This document shows positions 8,777-19,392 of a stretch of 64,000 bases of DNA, piece after piece (position 1 is the first letter of the stretch; each line of letters starts with the position of its first letter). The DNA lies in contig NZ_MUNZ01000062.1 in assembly GCF_002001205.1 (NCBI RefSeq), positions 1 through 64,000 of the forward strand, written 5' to 3'. The notes beneath the pieces were generated by a model. That model did no database searches and had not been told where the DNA came from. It worked only from the letters and a program-made list of their open reading frames with translations. The DNA comes from Hydrogenophaga sp. A37 (lineage in GTDB: Bacteria; Pseudomonadota; Gammaproteobacteria; Burkholderiales; Burkholderiaceae_C). A program made the position numbers and the translations under genes.

Positions 8777-9580
8777 TCAGAGTGTGAAGTCGTATTCGAT
8801 CGTGATCGGCGCGTGGTCGCTGAACTTTTCGCCTTTGTAGATGGCTTCGGTTTTGGCGTGGGCCGCCAGCGCGGGTGTGGCCAGGTGGTAGTCGAGCCGC
8901 CACCCCACGTTGTTCGCGTAGGCCTGGCCCCGGTTGCTCCACCACGTGTAGCAGGTGTCGGTGGTGTCGGGCTGCAGGCGGCGGTACACGTCGACCAGGC
9001 CGCCGTCGGCGAGCAACTTGGTCATCCAGGCGCGCTCTTCGGGCAGGAAGCCGCTGTTCTTCTGGTTGCTGCGCCAGTTCTTCAGGTCGGCGTTCTGGTG
9101 CGCAATGTTGACGTCGCTGCAGATGATGAAGTCGCGCTGGCCCTTGAGCGCCATCAGATGCGGGTAGAACACATCGAGGAAGCGGTACTTGGCCTCCTGT
9201 CGCTCCGGGCCCGACGACCCGCTGGGGCAGTACACACTGATGATGGATCGCTTGGCCGTCGGTGTGTCAAAGCGCAGTTCGACATAGCGGCCTTCGGCGT
9301 CGAACTCGCCGGCATCAAAACCCATCACCACGTCGCTGGGCTCATGGCGCGTGTAGACCGCCACACCTGAGTAGCCCTTCTTCTCGGCAAAGTGAAAATG
9401 GCCTTTGAGGCCCGCCATGGCTTCAAAGCGGCCGCTCACATCGGGCGCCTGGGCTTTCACTTCCTGCACACAAATACAATCGGGCGAGTGTCCGGCAAGC
9501 CAGGCCTCCAGCCCTTTGCTGGTGGCTGAACGGATGCCGTTGAGGTTGAGGCTGGTCAGTTTGAACAAGGAATTCTCCAT
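8777..9580 (-). CDS. xth: Exodeoxyribonuclease III / AP endonuclease
   Basis: A 267-residue DNA repair nuclease of the ExoIII family. Visible catalytic landmarks are SLNLNGIRSA, CVQEVKA, VYCPSGSSGPERQEAKYRFLD, ICSDVNIAH, GWRLDYHLATP and the C-terminal SDHAPITIEYDF with the catalytic His. It would cut abasic sites in DNA. The start codon (minus strand, 9580-9578) shares the CATG palindrome with the pyrE start codon, so each gene's promoter and ribosome binding site must lie inside the other gene. I see no strong Shine-Dalgarno upstream of this start. Confidence 0.9.
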   Translation of the reverse strand: MENSLFKLTSLNLNGIRSATSKGLEAWLAGHSPDCICVQEVKAQAPDVSGRFEAMAGLKGHFHFAEKKGYSGVAVYTRHEPSDVVMGFDAGEFDAEGRYVELRFDTPTAKRSIISVYCPSGSSGPERQEAKYRFLDVFYPHLMALKGQRDFIICSDVNIAHQNADLKNWRSNQKNSGFLPEERAWMTKLLADGGLVDVYRRLQPDTTDTCYTWWSNRGQAYANNVGWRLDYHLATPALAAHAKTEAIYKGEKFSDHAPITIEYDFTL

Positions 9581-10295
9581 GTCGTTGGAAGTGGGTGTGG
9601 CGGACAACGCCGCAGGAAAAGATGAACTGGCACAGGACTTCGTGCAGTTCTGCGTGGACTCGGGCGTGCTGCGCTTCGGCGAATTCAAGACCAAGGCCGG
9701 GCGGCTCTCGCCCTATTTCTTCAACGCCGGCTTGTTTGACGATGGCGCCAAACTCGGCCGGCTCGCGCAATTCTATGCACAGGCCCTGATCGCCAGCGGC
9801 ATCGAATTCGACATGATTTTCGGGCCCGCCTACAAGGGCATTCCGCTGGGTGCGGCGGTCGCCATCGAGCTGGCCCGTCTGGGCCGCAACGTGCCCTTTG
9901 CCTACAACCGCAAGGAAGCCAAGAACCACGGCGAAGGCGGCTCGCTGGTGGGCGCGCCGCTCAAGGGCCGGGTGCTGATCGTCGACGACGTGATGTCGGC
10001 CGGCACCGCTGCGCGCGAGTCCATCGCCCTGATCCAGGCCGCCGGCGCCACGCCGCACGCGGTGGTGATCGCACTGGACCGCCAAGAAAAGGCCACCGAA
10101 GTGGGCGCCGACGGACAGGTGCGTGACGTGGACCACAGTGCGGTTCAATATGTGCAGCGGCAGCTGGGGATGCAGGTCTGCGCCATTGCGACGCTGTCGG
10201 ATTTGCTGCACTATCTGACGGTGCACACAGGAGACGAACTGTCCAGCCACCACGACCGCGTGCTGGCCTACCGCGAGCGCTACGGCGTCGCTTGA
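9579..10295 (+). CDS. pyrE: Orotate phosphoribosyltransferase
   Basis: A 238-residue pyrimidine biosynthesis enzyme that makes orotidine monophosphate from orotate and PRPP. The signature KTKAGRLSPYFFNAGLF, the catalytic loop NRKEAKNHGEGG and the PRPP motif VLIVDDVMSAGTA are all present. I start at the ATG at 9579 because AAGGA lies about 8 bases upstream and the family start is matched. The frame is open further upstream, but there it is antisense to xth. The stop codon overlaps the region around the start of the next gene. Confidence 0.93.
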   Translation: MSLEVGVADNAAGKDELAQDFVQFCVDSGVLRFGEFKTKAGRLSPYFFNAGLFDDGAKLGRLAQFYAQALIASGIEFDMIFGPAYKGIPLGAAVAIELARLGRNVPFAYNRKEAKNHGEGGSLVGAPLKGRVLIVDDVMSAGTAARESIALIQAAGATPHAVVIALDRQEKATEVGADGQVRDVDHSAVQYVQRQLGMQVCAIATLSDLLHYLTVHTGDELSSHHDRVLAYRERYGVA

Positions 10296-10303
10296 GGAAT
10301 CCT

Positions 10304-10963
10304 TTGCCCGTTTTCATCCCGATTCCTGTTGCTCAGGCGCTGCGACTCGCAACACTGGGGTGTGCCTTGGTGGCGCTGAGTTCTGCCGCCTTGGCACAGG
10401 ACAAAAGCAAGGCCGGCATCTACAGCTGCATCGACGGCAAGGGGCGGCGCATCACCTCCGACCGCCCTATCGTCGATTGCCTGGACCGGGAACAGCGCGA
10501 GCTGAGCAACTCCGGCGTGGTCAAGCGCGTGCTGCCACCCAGCTACACCGCCGATGAACGCGCCCGCCTCGACGCGCAGAAAAAGGTGGAAGAAGCGGAG
10601 CGTTCGCGGGTGGCAGAAGAAAAACGGCGGGACCGCGCGCTGCTGATCCGCTACCCCAACCAGGCGGTCCACGACAAAGAGCGCACCGACGCGCTGGCGC
10701 AGATCGACGATGTGATTGGTGCGGTCAAGAAGCGCGGGGAAGAACTGGTCAAACAGCGCCGCGACATCGATATCGAGCTGGAGTTCTATCAGAACGACGT
10801 CACCAAAGTGCCATCCTGGCTCAAACGGAAGATCGAGGACAACGCGGAGCAGATCCAGATTCAAACCCGCTTCCTGAACGACCAGGGCAAGGAAAAGCAG
10901 CGCGTCAATACGCGGTTTGACGAGGAACTGGCCAAGCTGAAGATGCTCTGGAGCACTCGATAG
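10304..10963 (+). CDS. Secreted DUF4124-type protein with coiled-coil tail
   Basis: About 219 residues. A signal sequence (ALRLATLGCALVALSSAALAQ) is followed by a short DUF4124-like domain (GIYSCIDGKGRRITSDRPIVDC) and then a long, highly charged helical region rich in Glu, Lys and Arg that should form a coiled coil. I prefer the TTG at 10304 because GAGGA lies 5 bases upstream. A TTG at 10292 overlapping the pyrE stop is the alternative. It probably rides on the pyrE transcript. DUF4124 proteins are common cell-envelope proteins of unknown role. Confidence 0.75.
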   Translation: MPVFIPIPVAQALRLATLGCALVALSSAALAQDKSKAGIYSCIDGKGRRITSDRPIVDCLDREQRELSNSGVVKRVLPPSYTADERARLDAQKKVEEAERSRVAEEKRRDRALLIRYPNQAVHDKERTDALAQIDDVIGAVKKRGEELVKQRRDIDIELEFYQNDVTKVPSWLKRKIEDNAEQIQIQTRFLNDQGKEKQRVNTRFDEELAKLKMLWSTR

Positions 10964-11060
10964 CCCCCCTGCGCCGCTGACGCGGCTTCCCCCCAGGGGG
11001 ACCAACGCCAGTGGCCCGGCGAAGCCGGTTCCACGGCGTTTGCTGGGTTGAGGCACGCGC
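10964..11060. repeat. GC-rich interspersed repeat (family A, opposite orientation)
   Basis: CCCCCTGCGCCGCTGACGCGG, a C run/G run hairpin, GGCCCGGCGAAGCCGG and the tail GCTGGGTTGAGGCACGCGCTCC. The same tail recurs at 20.2-20.3 kb. It lies between the convergent DUF4124 gene and gatB. Confidence 0.8.
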
Positions 11061-11099
11061 TCCGGCTGAATGCCTGGCGGGTCCGCGCCCCCTTCTGCT

Positions 11100-12599
11100 T
11101 TATTGCAACTTTTGGCGCAGCAGGTCGTTGGCCTGTTGCGGGTTGGCTTTGCCCTTGCTGGCCTTCATGACCAGGCCCACCAGAGCGTTGAAGGCCTTGT
11201 CTTTGCCGGCGCGGAACTGCTCGACCATGGGGGCGTTGGCGGCCATCACCTCGTCGATGATGGCTTCCAGCGCGCCGCTGTCGTTCATCTGCTTGAGGCC
11301 TTTGGATTCGATGATTTCGTGAATCGCAATCGCAGCTTGAGTTAAGTCAGCATTTGCGACACCAAACGCACCACGACGACCTTCCCACAAGGAGTCAAAG
11401 ACTATCTTGGCCGCATTGTTTGAAATGGTGCCATCGGCAATCTTGTTCAGCATTGCCGCCAAGTAGTCCGCTGGCACAGGGGCGCAGGAAATATCCGTGT
11501 CTTCGTTGTTCAAACGGCGCGACACTTCGCCCATGATCCAGTTACTGGCCATCTTGGCCTGCCCACTGGCCTTGGCGGCCGTCTCAAAGTAGGCCGCCAT
11601 CGCCGGGCTCTGCGTGAGTGTGGTGGCGTCGTACTCAGGCAGGCCGTAGGTCTGCACCAGGCGCTCGGCCATCTGGCGCGGCAACTCGGGCATGCCGGCT
11701 TTCACCTGTTCCACCCAGCTGCGCGCGATCACCAGCGGCGGCAGATCCGGGTCCGGGAAGTAGCGGTAATCGGCCGCGTCTTCCTTGGTGCGCATGGCGC
11801 GCGTCTCTCCGGTGTCGGGGTCGAACAGCACCGTGGCCTGCTGAATGGCGCGGCCGTCTTCGATCTCTTCGATCTGCCAGCGGATCTCGTAGTCGATCGC
11901 CTGCTGCATGAACTTGAACGAGTTCAGGTTCTTGATCTCGCGGCGCGTGCCCAGAGGCGCCCCGGGTTTGCGCACCGACACATTGGCGTCGCAGCGGAAG
12001 CTGCCCTCCTGCATGTTGCCGTCGCAGATGCCGATCCAAGTCACGGTCTTGTGCAACTCCTTGGCGTAGGCCACGGCCTCGGCGCTGGAACGCATGTCGG
12101 GCTCGGTCACGATCTCCAGCAGCGGCGTGCCGGCACGGTTCAGGTCGATGCCGCTCTGACCGATGAAGTCTTCGTGCAGCGATTTGCCCGCGTCTTCTTC
12201 CAGGTGAGCGCGCACCAGGCGCACGGTCTTCTTTTCGTCACCGAGGAAGAAGCTCACCTCGCCGCCCTGCACCACAGGGATCTCGAACTGGCTGATCTGG
12301 TAGCCCTTGGGCAGGTCGGGGTAGAAGTAGTTCTTGCGAGCGAACACGCTTTGCTCGGCGATGTGCGAGCCCAGCGCGAGGCCGAGGCGGATGGCGTGCT
12401 CGACCGCACCGCGGTTCATCACCGGCAGCGTGCCTGGCAGGGCCAGGTCCACCGCGCAGGCCTGCGTGTTGGGCTCGGCGCCAAACGCCGTGGGCGCGCG
12501 GCTGAAGATCTTGGATTGGGTCGCGAGCTGGGCGTGGGTCTCGAAGCCGATCACGACTTCGTAGCCTTGCACCAGGGGGGGTTTGTTGGTGTTGCTCAT
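11100..12599 (-). CDS. gatB: Asp-tRNA(Asn)/Glu-tRNA(Gln) amidotransferase subunit B
   Basis: A 499-residue subunit of GatCAB that binds the misacylated tRNA and activates its side-chain carboxylate for transamidation. The start [13 protein letters not shown], the motif [16 protein letters not shown] and the C-terminal YqeY-like tail are typical, and length is normal. The ATG lies one base past the gatA stop. Bases 11281-11520, coding for the segment around [12 protein letters not shown] to IIESKGLKQ, average only about 50% GC and use A/T-ending codons more than the flanks, although the protein remains family-like. Confidence 0.95.
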   Translation of the reverse strand: MSNTNKPPLVQGYEVVIGFETHAQLATQSKIFSRAPTAFGAEPNTQACAVDLALPGTLPVMNRGAVEHAIRLGLALGSHIAEQSVFARKNYFYPDLPKGYQISQFEIPVVQGGEVSFFLGDEKKTVRLVRAHLEEDAGKSLHEDFIGQSGIDLNRAGTPLLEIVTEPDMRSSAEAVAYAKELHKTVTWIGICDGNMQEGSFRCDANVSVRKPGAPLGTRREIKNLNSFKFMQQAIDYEIRWQIEEIEDGRAIQQATVLFDPDTGETRAMRTKEDAADYRYFPDPDLPPLVIARSWVEQVKAGMPELPRQMAERLVQTYGLPEYDATTLTQSPAMAAYFETAAKASGQAKMASNWIMGEVSRRLNNEDTDISCAPVPADYLAAMLNKIADGTISNNAAKIVFDSLWEGRRGAFGVANADLTQAAIAIHEIIESKGLKQMNDSGALEAIIDEVMAANAPMVEQFRAGKDKAFNALVGLVMKASKGKANPQQANDLLRQKLQ

Positions 12600-12600
12600 G

Positions 12601-14097
12601 TCAAAAGCCCTCCGGCGTCTTCAGATGCCAGTCGGTGGCTTGCTGGAAAGCATGGGCTGTCTGCAGCAGTTCGCCTTCCTTGAAATAGTTGCCCACCAGT
12701 TGCAGGCCCACCGGCATGTTCGCGGCGCCGAAGCCGGCCGGCACGCTCATGCCGGGCAGGCCGGCCAGCGAGGTGGACAGGGTGTAGATGTCGGCCAGGT
12801 AGTTGGCGACCGGGTCGTCGCTTTTCTCACCGATCTTCCAGGCGACGGTGGGCGCCACGGGGCCGGCGATCACGTCGCACTGGGTGAAAGCCTGCTGAAA
12901 GTCTTGCGCGATCAGGCGGCGGATCTGCTGCGCCTTGAGGTAGTACGCGTCGTAGTAACCGTGGCTCAGCACATAGGTGCCGATCATGATGCGGCGCTGC
13001 GCCTCGGGGCCGAAGCCCTCGCTGCGTGACTTTTTGTACATGTCGGTCAGGTCGTCGTACTGTGCGGCGCGGTGGCCGAACTTCACACCGTCGAAACGGC
13101 TCAGGTTCGACGAGGCTTCGGCGGGTGCAATGACGTAGTAAACCGGGATGGACAATTCTGTGCGCGGCAGCGAAATGTCGACCAGTGTGGCGCCGAGCTT
13201 TTCATACTCAGACAGCGCGGCGCGCACGGCAGCGATCACGTCGGGCGCGCAGCCTTCACCGAAGAATTCGTTGGGCAGGCCGATGCGCAAACCCTTGAGC
13301 GGCTGCGCAGCGGTCGCACCATCACGAGGCGCGCCCAGCAGGCGCGTGTAGTCCTCGGCCGGGTGGTCGAGGCTGGTGGAGTCGCGGTCGATGTCGGGCC
13401 CGGCCATGGCGGTGAGCAGCGTGGCGCAGTCGGCGGCGCTGCGCGCCATCGGGCCGGCCTGGTCGAGGCTGGAAGCGAAAGCCACCATGCCATAACGCGA
13501 GCAGCGGCCGTAGGTGGGCTTGATGCCAGTGATGCCGGTGAAGCTGGCGGGCTGGCGGATCGAGCCGCCGGTGTCGGTGCCGGTGGCGGCGGGCACCAGG
13601 CGCGCGGCCACCGCGGCGGCCGAACCGCCCGACGAGCCGCCGGGCACACGGGCCGTGTCCCAGGGGTTGTGCACCGGCGCGTAGGCCGAGTTGTCGTTGC
13701 CCGAGCCCATGGCGAACTCGTCGCAGTTGAGCTTGCCCAGCGTCACGGCGCCGGCCTGGGCCAGATGGGCCACGACGGTGGCGTCGAACGGGCTTTGGTA
13801 GCCCTCCAGGATCTTCGATCCGGCGGTGGTGGGAAAACCCTGGGTGACGAAGATGTCCTTGTGCGCCAGTGGCACGCCCAGCAAGGGGCCGCGCTCACCG
13901 GCAGCCACGCGCCCATCCGCGGCCTTGGCCTGCGCCAGGGTAAGGTCTTCGTTGAAGGCCAGGTAGGCGCCCAGGCCGGCGTGCTGCCTGGCACGCGCCA
14001 GCAGGTGCTGCGCGGCTTCGACGCTGGAGGTCTTTTTGTCAGCGATGGCGGCGGCCAGTTCGGCCACGCCCATCTGATGCAGTTCTTGTGCGCTCAT
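12601..14097 (-). CDS. gatA: Asp-tRNA(Asn)/Glu-tRNA(Gln) amidotransferase subunit A
   Basis: A 498-residue amidase subunit that releases ammonia from glutamine for the GatB site. The amidase signature is complete: Lys in [19 protein letters not shown], then [27 protein letters not shown] with the cis-Ser and nucleophilic Ser. The ATG overlaps the gatC stop as ATGA (14094-14097), so translation is coupled. Confidence 0.95.
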   Translation of the reverse strand: MSAQELHQMGVAELAAAIADKKTSSVEAAQHLLARARQHAGLGAYLAFNEDLTLAQAKAADGRVAAGERGPLLGVPLAHKDIFVTQGFPTTAGSKILEGYQSPFDATVVAHLAQAGAVTLGKLNCDEFAMGSGNDNSAYAPVHNPWDTARVPGGSSGGSAAAVAARLVPAATGTDTGGSIRQPASFTGITGIKPTYGRCSRYGMVAFASSLDQAGPMARSAADCATLLTAMAGPDIDRDSTSLDHPAEDYTRLLGAPRDGATAAQPLKGLRIGLPNEFFGEGCAPDVIAAVRAALSEYEKLGATLVDISLPRTELSIPVYYVIAPAEASSNLSRFDGVKFGHRAAQYDDLTDMYKKSRSEGFGPEAQRRIMIGTYVLSHGYYDAYYLKAQQIRRLIAQDFQQAFTQCDVIAGPVAPTVAWKIGEKSDDPVANYLADIYTLSTSLAGLPGMSVPAGFGAANMPVGLQLVGNYFKEGELLQTAHAFQQATDWHLKTPEGF

Positions 14098-14393
14098 TCG
14101 ATCACCTTGGGCACGAGAAACAAGCCGCGCTCGACCGCAGGCGCGCTCTTCTGGTTGGCTTCGCGGTTGTTGGGTTCGCTGGCCACATCGGGGCGCAGGC
14201 GCAGACTCACGTGGTCGATCACGGCCGTGGGGTGGGCCAGTGGCTCCACGCCGGTGGTGTCCACCGCGTTCATCTGTTCGACGATGTCGAAGAAGCCGTT
14301 GAGCTGGCTGAGCATGCGCTCGCTTTGGGGCCCGGAGAGTTCAAGACGCGCCAGATTGGCGATGCGCCCGATGTCGGACAAGGTCAGGGACAT
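14094..14393 (-). CDS. gatC: Asp-tRNA(Asn)/Glu-tRNA(Gln) amidotransferase subunit C
   Basis: A 99-residue GatC that tethers GatA and Gat[21 protein letters not shown] at the start and the central VEPLAHP are characteristic. I chose the ATG at 14393, as the longer frame upstream is not conserved in character. It is the first gene of gatC-gatA-gatB, divergent from mreB. Confidence 0.92.
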   Translation of the reverse strand: MSLTLSDIGRIANLARLELSGPQSERMLSQLNGFFDIVEQMNAVDTTGVEPLAHPTAVIDHVSLRLRPDVASEPNNREANQKSAPAVERGLFLVPKVIE

Positions 14394-15700
<1,307 letters not shown>

Positions 15701-15751
15701 AGGCACGGCGCCGGTTCCCGGCCCCATCCACACAAGCGAGCCCACCCATCC

Positions 15752-16693
15752 ATGCCACTGGGCACCCTGGATCGCACGCCTCCCCCGTTTTTCAAACAGG
15801 GTCCTTCGGCCTTGTCCAAACTGATGGTTTTCAGCGCCATGGCGCTGTTCCTGATGGTGGCGGACACACGTTTCGGCATCACCGCTCCGCTGCGCAGCGC
15901 GCTGGCCACGGCGCTGTATCCGGTGCAATGGCTGGTGCTGCAGCCCATTGAGGCGGTCGGTCAGGCAGGGGGCTATTTCACCAGCCTGCACCAGGCCCAG
16001 CAGAACGAATCGCTGGCCCAGAAGAAGCTGGCCTCGCAGGCCGAACGATCCCTGCAGCTCGAACAACTCGAACTGGAGAACCGACGCCTGCGCGAGCTGC
16101 TGGTCATGCGCGAACGCATCACCACAGCCACCACCGGCGCCCAGGTGCTCTACGACGCGGCCGACCCGTACTCTCGCAAGGTCGTGATCGACCGGGGGCA
16201 GACCCATGGCGTCGTGGCCGGCTCGCCCGTCATTGACGACAGCGGCGTGCTGGGGCAGGTGACGCGCGTCTACCCGCTGGTGTCGGAGGTGACGCTGCTG
16301 ATCGACCGCGATCAGGCGATCCCCGTGCTCAACGCGCGCACCGGCCTGCGCAGCGTGGTCTATGGTCAGCCCGGGGTGGACGGCGATGGCCTGGAGCTGC
16401 GCTACACGCTGTCCAATGCCGACATCGCCGAGGGCGACCTGCTCACCACCAGCGGTGTCGATGGCGTCTACCCCGCCGGCCTGCCGGTCGCGAAGATCGC
16501 CCGCGTCGAACGCCGGGCCGAGTCCTCCTTCACCCGCATCAACTGCACCCCGCTGGCGCGCGTGCAGGGTGCGCTGCATGTGCTGGTGCTCACCCCTGTG
16601 GGCCAGGGCCTGCCGCCGTCACCGCTGCCGGCCACCGCCGCCAAGCCCCGGCGCCTGGCCTCGGACACAGCCAATGCGAGGAGCGCGCCATGA
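15752..16693 (+). CDS. mreC: Rod shape-determining protein MreC
   Basis: A 313-residue bitopic protein with an N-terminal membrane anchor (about residues 25-50) and a periplasmic coiled coil around residues 85-115. The beta-barrel domain contains VIDRGQTHGVVAGSPVID and LLTTSGVDGVYPAGLPVA. It links MreB filaments to the wall enzymes. The Pro/Ala-rich C-terminal tail ends on the ATGA overlap with mreD. Confidence 0.93.
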   Translation: MPLGTLDRTPPPFFKQGPSALSKLMVFSAMALFLMVADTRFGITAPLRSALATALYPVQWLVLQPIEAVGQAGGYFTSLHQAQQNESLAQKKLASQAERSLQLEQLELENRRLRELLVMRERITTATTGAQVLYDAADPYSRKVVIDRGQTHGVVAGSPVIDDSGVLGQVTRVYPLVSEVTLLIDRDQAIPVLNARTGLRSVVYGQPGVDGDGLELRYTLSNADIAEGDLLTTSGVDGVYPAGLPVAKIARVERRAESSFTRINCTPLARVQGALHVLVLTPVGQGLPPSPLPATAAKPRRLASDTANARSAP

Positions 16694-17220
16694 TCATGCG
16701 ACCCGGGCAGCAACTGTTGCTGCCCGCCAACCCCGCGTTCATCTGGTTCAGCCTGTTCGTGGCCCTGTTGTCGAACATGGTCATGAACATGGGCCTGTGG
16801 GGTCGGGGTGCCTGGGTGCCGGACCTGCTGGCCGTGGTGCTGGTGTTCTGGAGCGTGCACCAGCCCTTGCGCGTGAGCGTGGGCGTGGCCTTTCTGTTCG
16901 GGCTGACCATGGACGTGCAGCAGGGTGCCCTGCTGGGCCAGCACGCCCTCGCCTACACCGTGCTCGGCTACGCCGCGGTCTTCATGCACCGGCGCCTGCT
17001 GTGGTTCGGCGTGCCGACCCAGGCGGTGCAGGTGCTGCCGCTGTTTTTCGCGGCTCACCTGCTGGAGTTGCTGGTCGGCATGATCGCGGGTGGCAGCTTT
17101 CCCGGCTGGTCTTACCTGCTGGCCCCGATGATCGAAGCCGCGCTCTGGCCAGTGGCCAGCGTGATGCTGCTCGCGCCTCAGCGCCGCGCGCCAGACCCCG
17201 ACGACAACCGGCCTCTATGA
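16690..17220 (+). CDS. mreD: Rod shape-determining protein MreD
   Basis: A 176-residue inner-membrane protein with five or six hydrophobic segments. It belongs to the elongasome with MreC and PBP2. Assignment rests on size, hydrophobicity (FSLFVALLSNMVMNMG, VAFLFGLTMDVQQGALLGQHALAY) and its place between mreC and mrdA. It overlaps both neighbours by 4 bases (ATGA at 16690 and 17217). Confidence 0.9.
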   Translation: MIMRPGQQLLLPANPAFIWFSLFVALLSNMVMNMGLWGRGAWVPDLLAVVLVFWSVHQPLRVSVGVAFLFGLTMDVQQGALLGQHALAYTVLGYAAVFMHRRLLWFGVPTQAVQVLPLFFAAHLLELLVGMIAGGSFPGWSYLLAPMIEAALWPVASVMLLAPQRRAPDPDDNRPL

Positions 17221-19193
17221 CCGAACTGCGCAACGTCGAAGCCGACCTGGCGCAGTTTCGCACCCGGGTGCTGGTGGCGGGACTGGCGGTGGTGATCGCG
17301 TTTGGCCTGCTGGCCTCGCGCATGGTGTACCTGCAGGTGATGCGCCACGAAGACCTGGATGCACAGGCCGAGAGCAACCGCACGGCGGTGCTGCCGGTGG
17401 TGCCCAACCGGGGCCAGATCCTGGACCGCCATGGCCGCGTGCTCGCCACCAACTTCTCGGCCTACACACTGGAGATCACCCCCTCCAAGGTCGAGAATCT
17501 TGAGGCCACCATCGACGCCCTGGGCACCCTGGTGAACATCGAGCCGCGCGACAAGCGGCGCTTTCGCAAGCTGCTGGAAGAGTCGCGCAGCTTCGACTCG
17601 CTGCCCATCCGCACGCGCCTCACCGACGAGGAGGTGGCGCGCTTCACCGTGCAGCGCTACCGTTTCCCGGGCGTGGACGTGCGCGCGCGCCTGATCCGTC
17701 ACTACCCGCACGGCGAGATCGCCAGCCACGTGGTGGGCTACATCGGCCGCATCAACCAGCGCGAAAAGGAATCCATCGAAGACTGGCCGGAAGAGGAGCA
17801 GGCCAACTACCGTGGCACGGAATACATCGGCAAACTCGGCGCCGAACAGCACTACGAGCGCGAGCTGCACGGCATCACCGGCTTCGACCGCGTCGAGACC
17901 TCGGCCGGCGGGCGCGCCGTGCGCTCGCTGGCCAACACGCCCGCCACGCCCGGCAACACGGTGGTGCTCGCCATCGACATCAAGCTGCAGAAGCTGATCG
18001 AAGACATGTTCGGCGACCGCCGGGGCGCGCTGGTCGCGATCGACCCACGCAACGGCGAGGTGCTGGCCTTTGTGAGCAAACCCACCTTCGACCCCAACCT
18101 GTTCGTCGAAGGCATCGACGTCGAGAACTGGAAAACGCTCAACGAGTCGCTCGACAAGCCGCTGCTCAACCGCGCGCTGCGCGGCACCTACCCACCCGGC
18201 TCCACCTACAAGCCTTTCATGGCGTTGGGTGCACTGGAAACCGGCACGCGCAGCGCCACCGCGATCATCAACGACCCGGGCTACTGGATGTTCGGCAACC
18301 ACCGCTTCCGCAGCCACGGCGACGGCGGCCTGGGTGCGGTGGACATGCACCGCAGCATCGTCAAGTCCAGCAACACCTACTACTACTCGCTGGCCAACGA
18401 CATGGGCGTGGACACCATGCACGACTTCATGGCACCGCTGGGTTTCGGCCAGATCACCGGCATCGACCTGCGAGGCGAGGTGCGCGGCGTGCTGCCCAAC
18501 CAGGAGTGGAAGCGCAACAACTACAAGCGGCCCGAGCAGCAGCGCTGGTACGCGGGCGAGACCATCTCGCTCGGTATCGGCCAGGGCTACAACAACTTCA
18601 CCATGCTGCAGATCGCGCATGCGCTGGCGACGCTCACCAACGGCGGCATCAAATACAAACCGCATCTGACGCTGGCGACCGAAAACGTGGTGACCCGTGA
18701 GCGCACGCCGTTGCCACTGGAGGCACCGGTGGACATGGGCTACCAGCGCGAGAACATCAACATCGTGCTGCGCGCGATGCAGGGCGTGACCACCGAGGGC
18801 ACCTCGACCCGCGTGTTCGCGGGCGCCGGCTACACCAGTGGCGGCAAGACCGGCACCGCGCAGGCCGTGACCATCGGCCAGAAGGACCGTTACGACGCGC
18901 GCAAGCTGGAAGAGCACCAGCGCGACCACTCGCTCTACATCGCCTTCGCGCCCGTGGAGCAGCCGCGCATCGCACTGGCCGTGGTGGTGGAGAACGCCGG
19001 CTTCGGCGCCACCAGCGCCGCCCCCATCGCGCGCCGCGTGTTCGATTACCTGCTGATGGACCAGTACCCCAACCCGCAGGACCTGGCCGCGGTACAGAAG
19101 GGCGAGGCATCCGCCCCCATCGGAGCGCCACTCAAGGCGAGTTCACTCCCGTGGCCGCAAGAGGATGTGACCACCCCCGCCGCCGCGAAATAA
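17217..19193 (+). CDS. mrdA: Penicillin-binding protein 2 (elongation transpeptidase)
   Basis: A 658-residue class B PBP. One N-terminal membrane segment (VLVAGLAVVIAFGLLASRMVYL) is followed by the pedestal domain (NRGQILDRHGRVLATN). The transpeptidase domain has the active-site STYK in TYPPGSTYKPFMALG, SSN in VKSSNTYYYSLANDMG and KTG in SGGKTGTAQAV. It cross-links lateral wall peptidoglycan under MreBCD control. The usual next gene, rodA, does not follow. Instead a repeat-filled gap and an opposing permease gene end the operon. Confidence 0.95.
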   Translation: MTELRNVEADLAQFRTRVLVAGLAVVIAFGLLASRMVYLQVMRHEDLDAQAESNRTAVLPVVPNRGQILDRHGRVLATNFSAYTLEITPSKVENLEATIDALGTLVNIEPRDKRRFRKLLEESRSFDSLPIRTRLTDEEVARFTVQRYRFPGVDVRARLIRHYPHGEIASHVVGYIGRINQREKESIEDWPEEEQANYRGTEYIGKLGAEQHYERELHGITGFDRVETSAGGRAVRSLANTPATPGNTVVLAIDIKLQKLIEDMFGDRRGALVAIDPRNGEVLAFVSKPTFDPNLFVEGIDVENWKTLNESLDKPLLNRALRGTYPPGSTYKPFMALGALETGTRSATAIINDPGYWMFGNHRFRSHGDGGLGAVDMHRSIVKSSNTYYYSLANDMGVDTMHDFMAPLGFGQITGIDLRGEVRGVLPNQEWKRNNYKRPEQQRWYAGETISLGIGQGYNNFTMLQIAHALATLTNGGIKYKPHLTLATENVVTRERTPLPLEAPVDMGYQRENINIVLRAMQGVTTEGTSTRVFAGAGYTSGGKTGTAQAVTIGQKDRYDARKLEEHQRDHSLYIAFAPVEQPRIALAVVVENAGFGATSAAPIARRVFDYLLMDQYPNPQDLAAVQKGEASAPIGAPLKASSLPWPQEDVTTPAAAK

Positions 19194-19195
19194 GT

Positions 19196-19392
19196 CCACC
19201 CCCGCGCCGCCTGCGGCGTCACCCCCTCAAGGGGGCGATGCGAGTGGCCCGGCGAAGCCGGTTCCACCGCATCCTCGAACAAGACATGTCGCGCCGCCGG
19301 GGGAGTTGATCCCAGGGCACCGCCGGGCCGGCTTTGCCGGACGGCCAGTGCCGCCCCCTTGAGGGGGTCGCGCAAAGCGCGGCGGGGGTGGG
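19196..19392. repeat. Two inverted family A GC-rich repeats
   Basis: The mrdA to permease gap is made almost wholly of two repeat copies in opposite orientation: about 19196-19275 (CCCCGCGCCGCCTGCGGCG to GGCCCGGCGAAGCCGG) and about 19315-19392 (GGCACCGCCGGGCCGGC to GCGCGGCGGGGGTGG). Together they could fold into a large stem between the convergent genes and act as a two-way terminator. Confidence 0.8.

Noticed and set aside
17178-18929. A 583-codon open frame antisense to mrdA
   Set aside because: mrdA has all PBP2 motifs in the opposite frame, and this frame is a compositional shadow.
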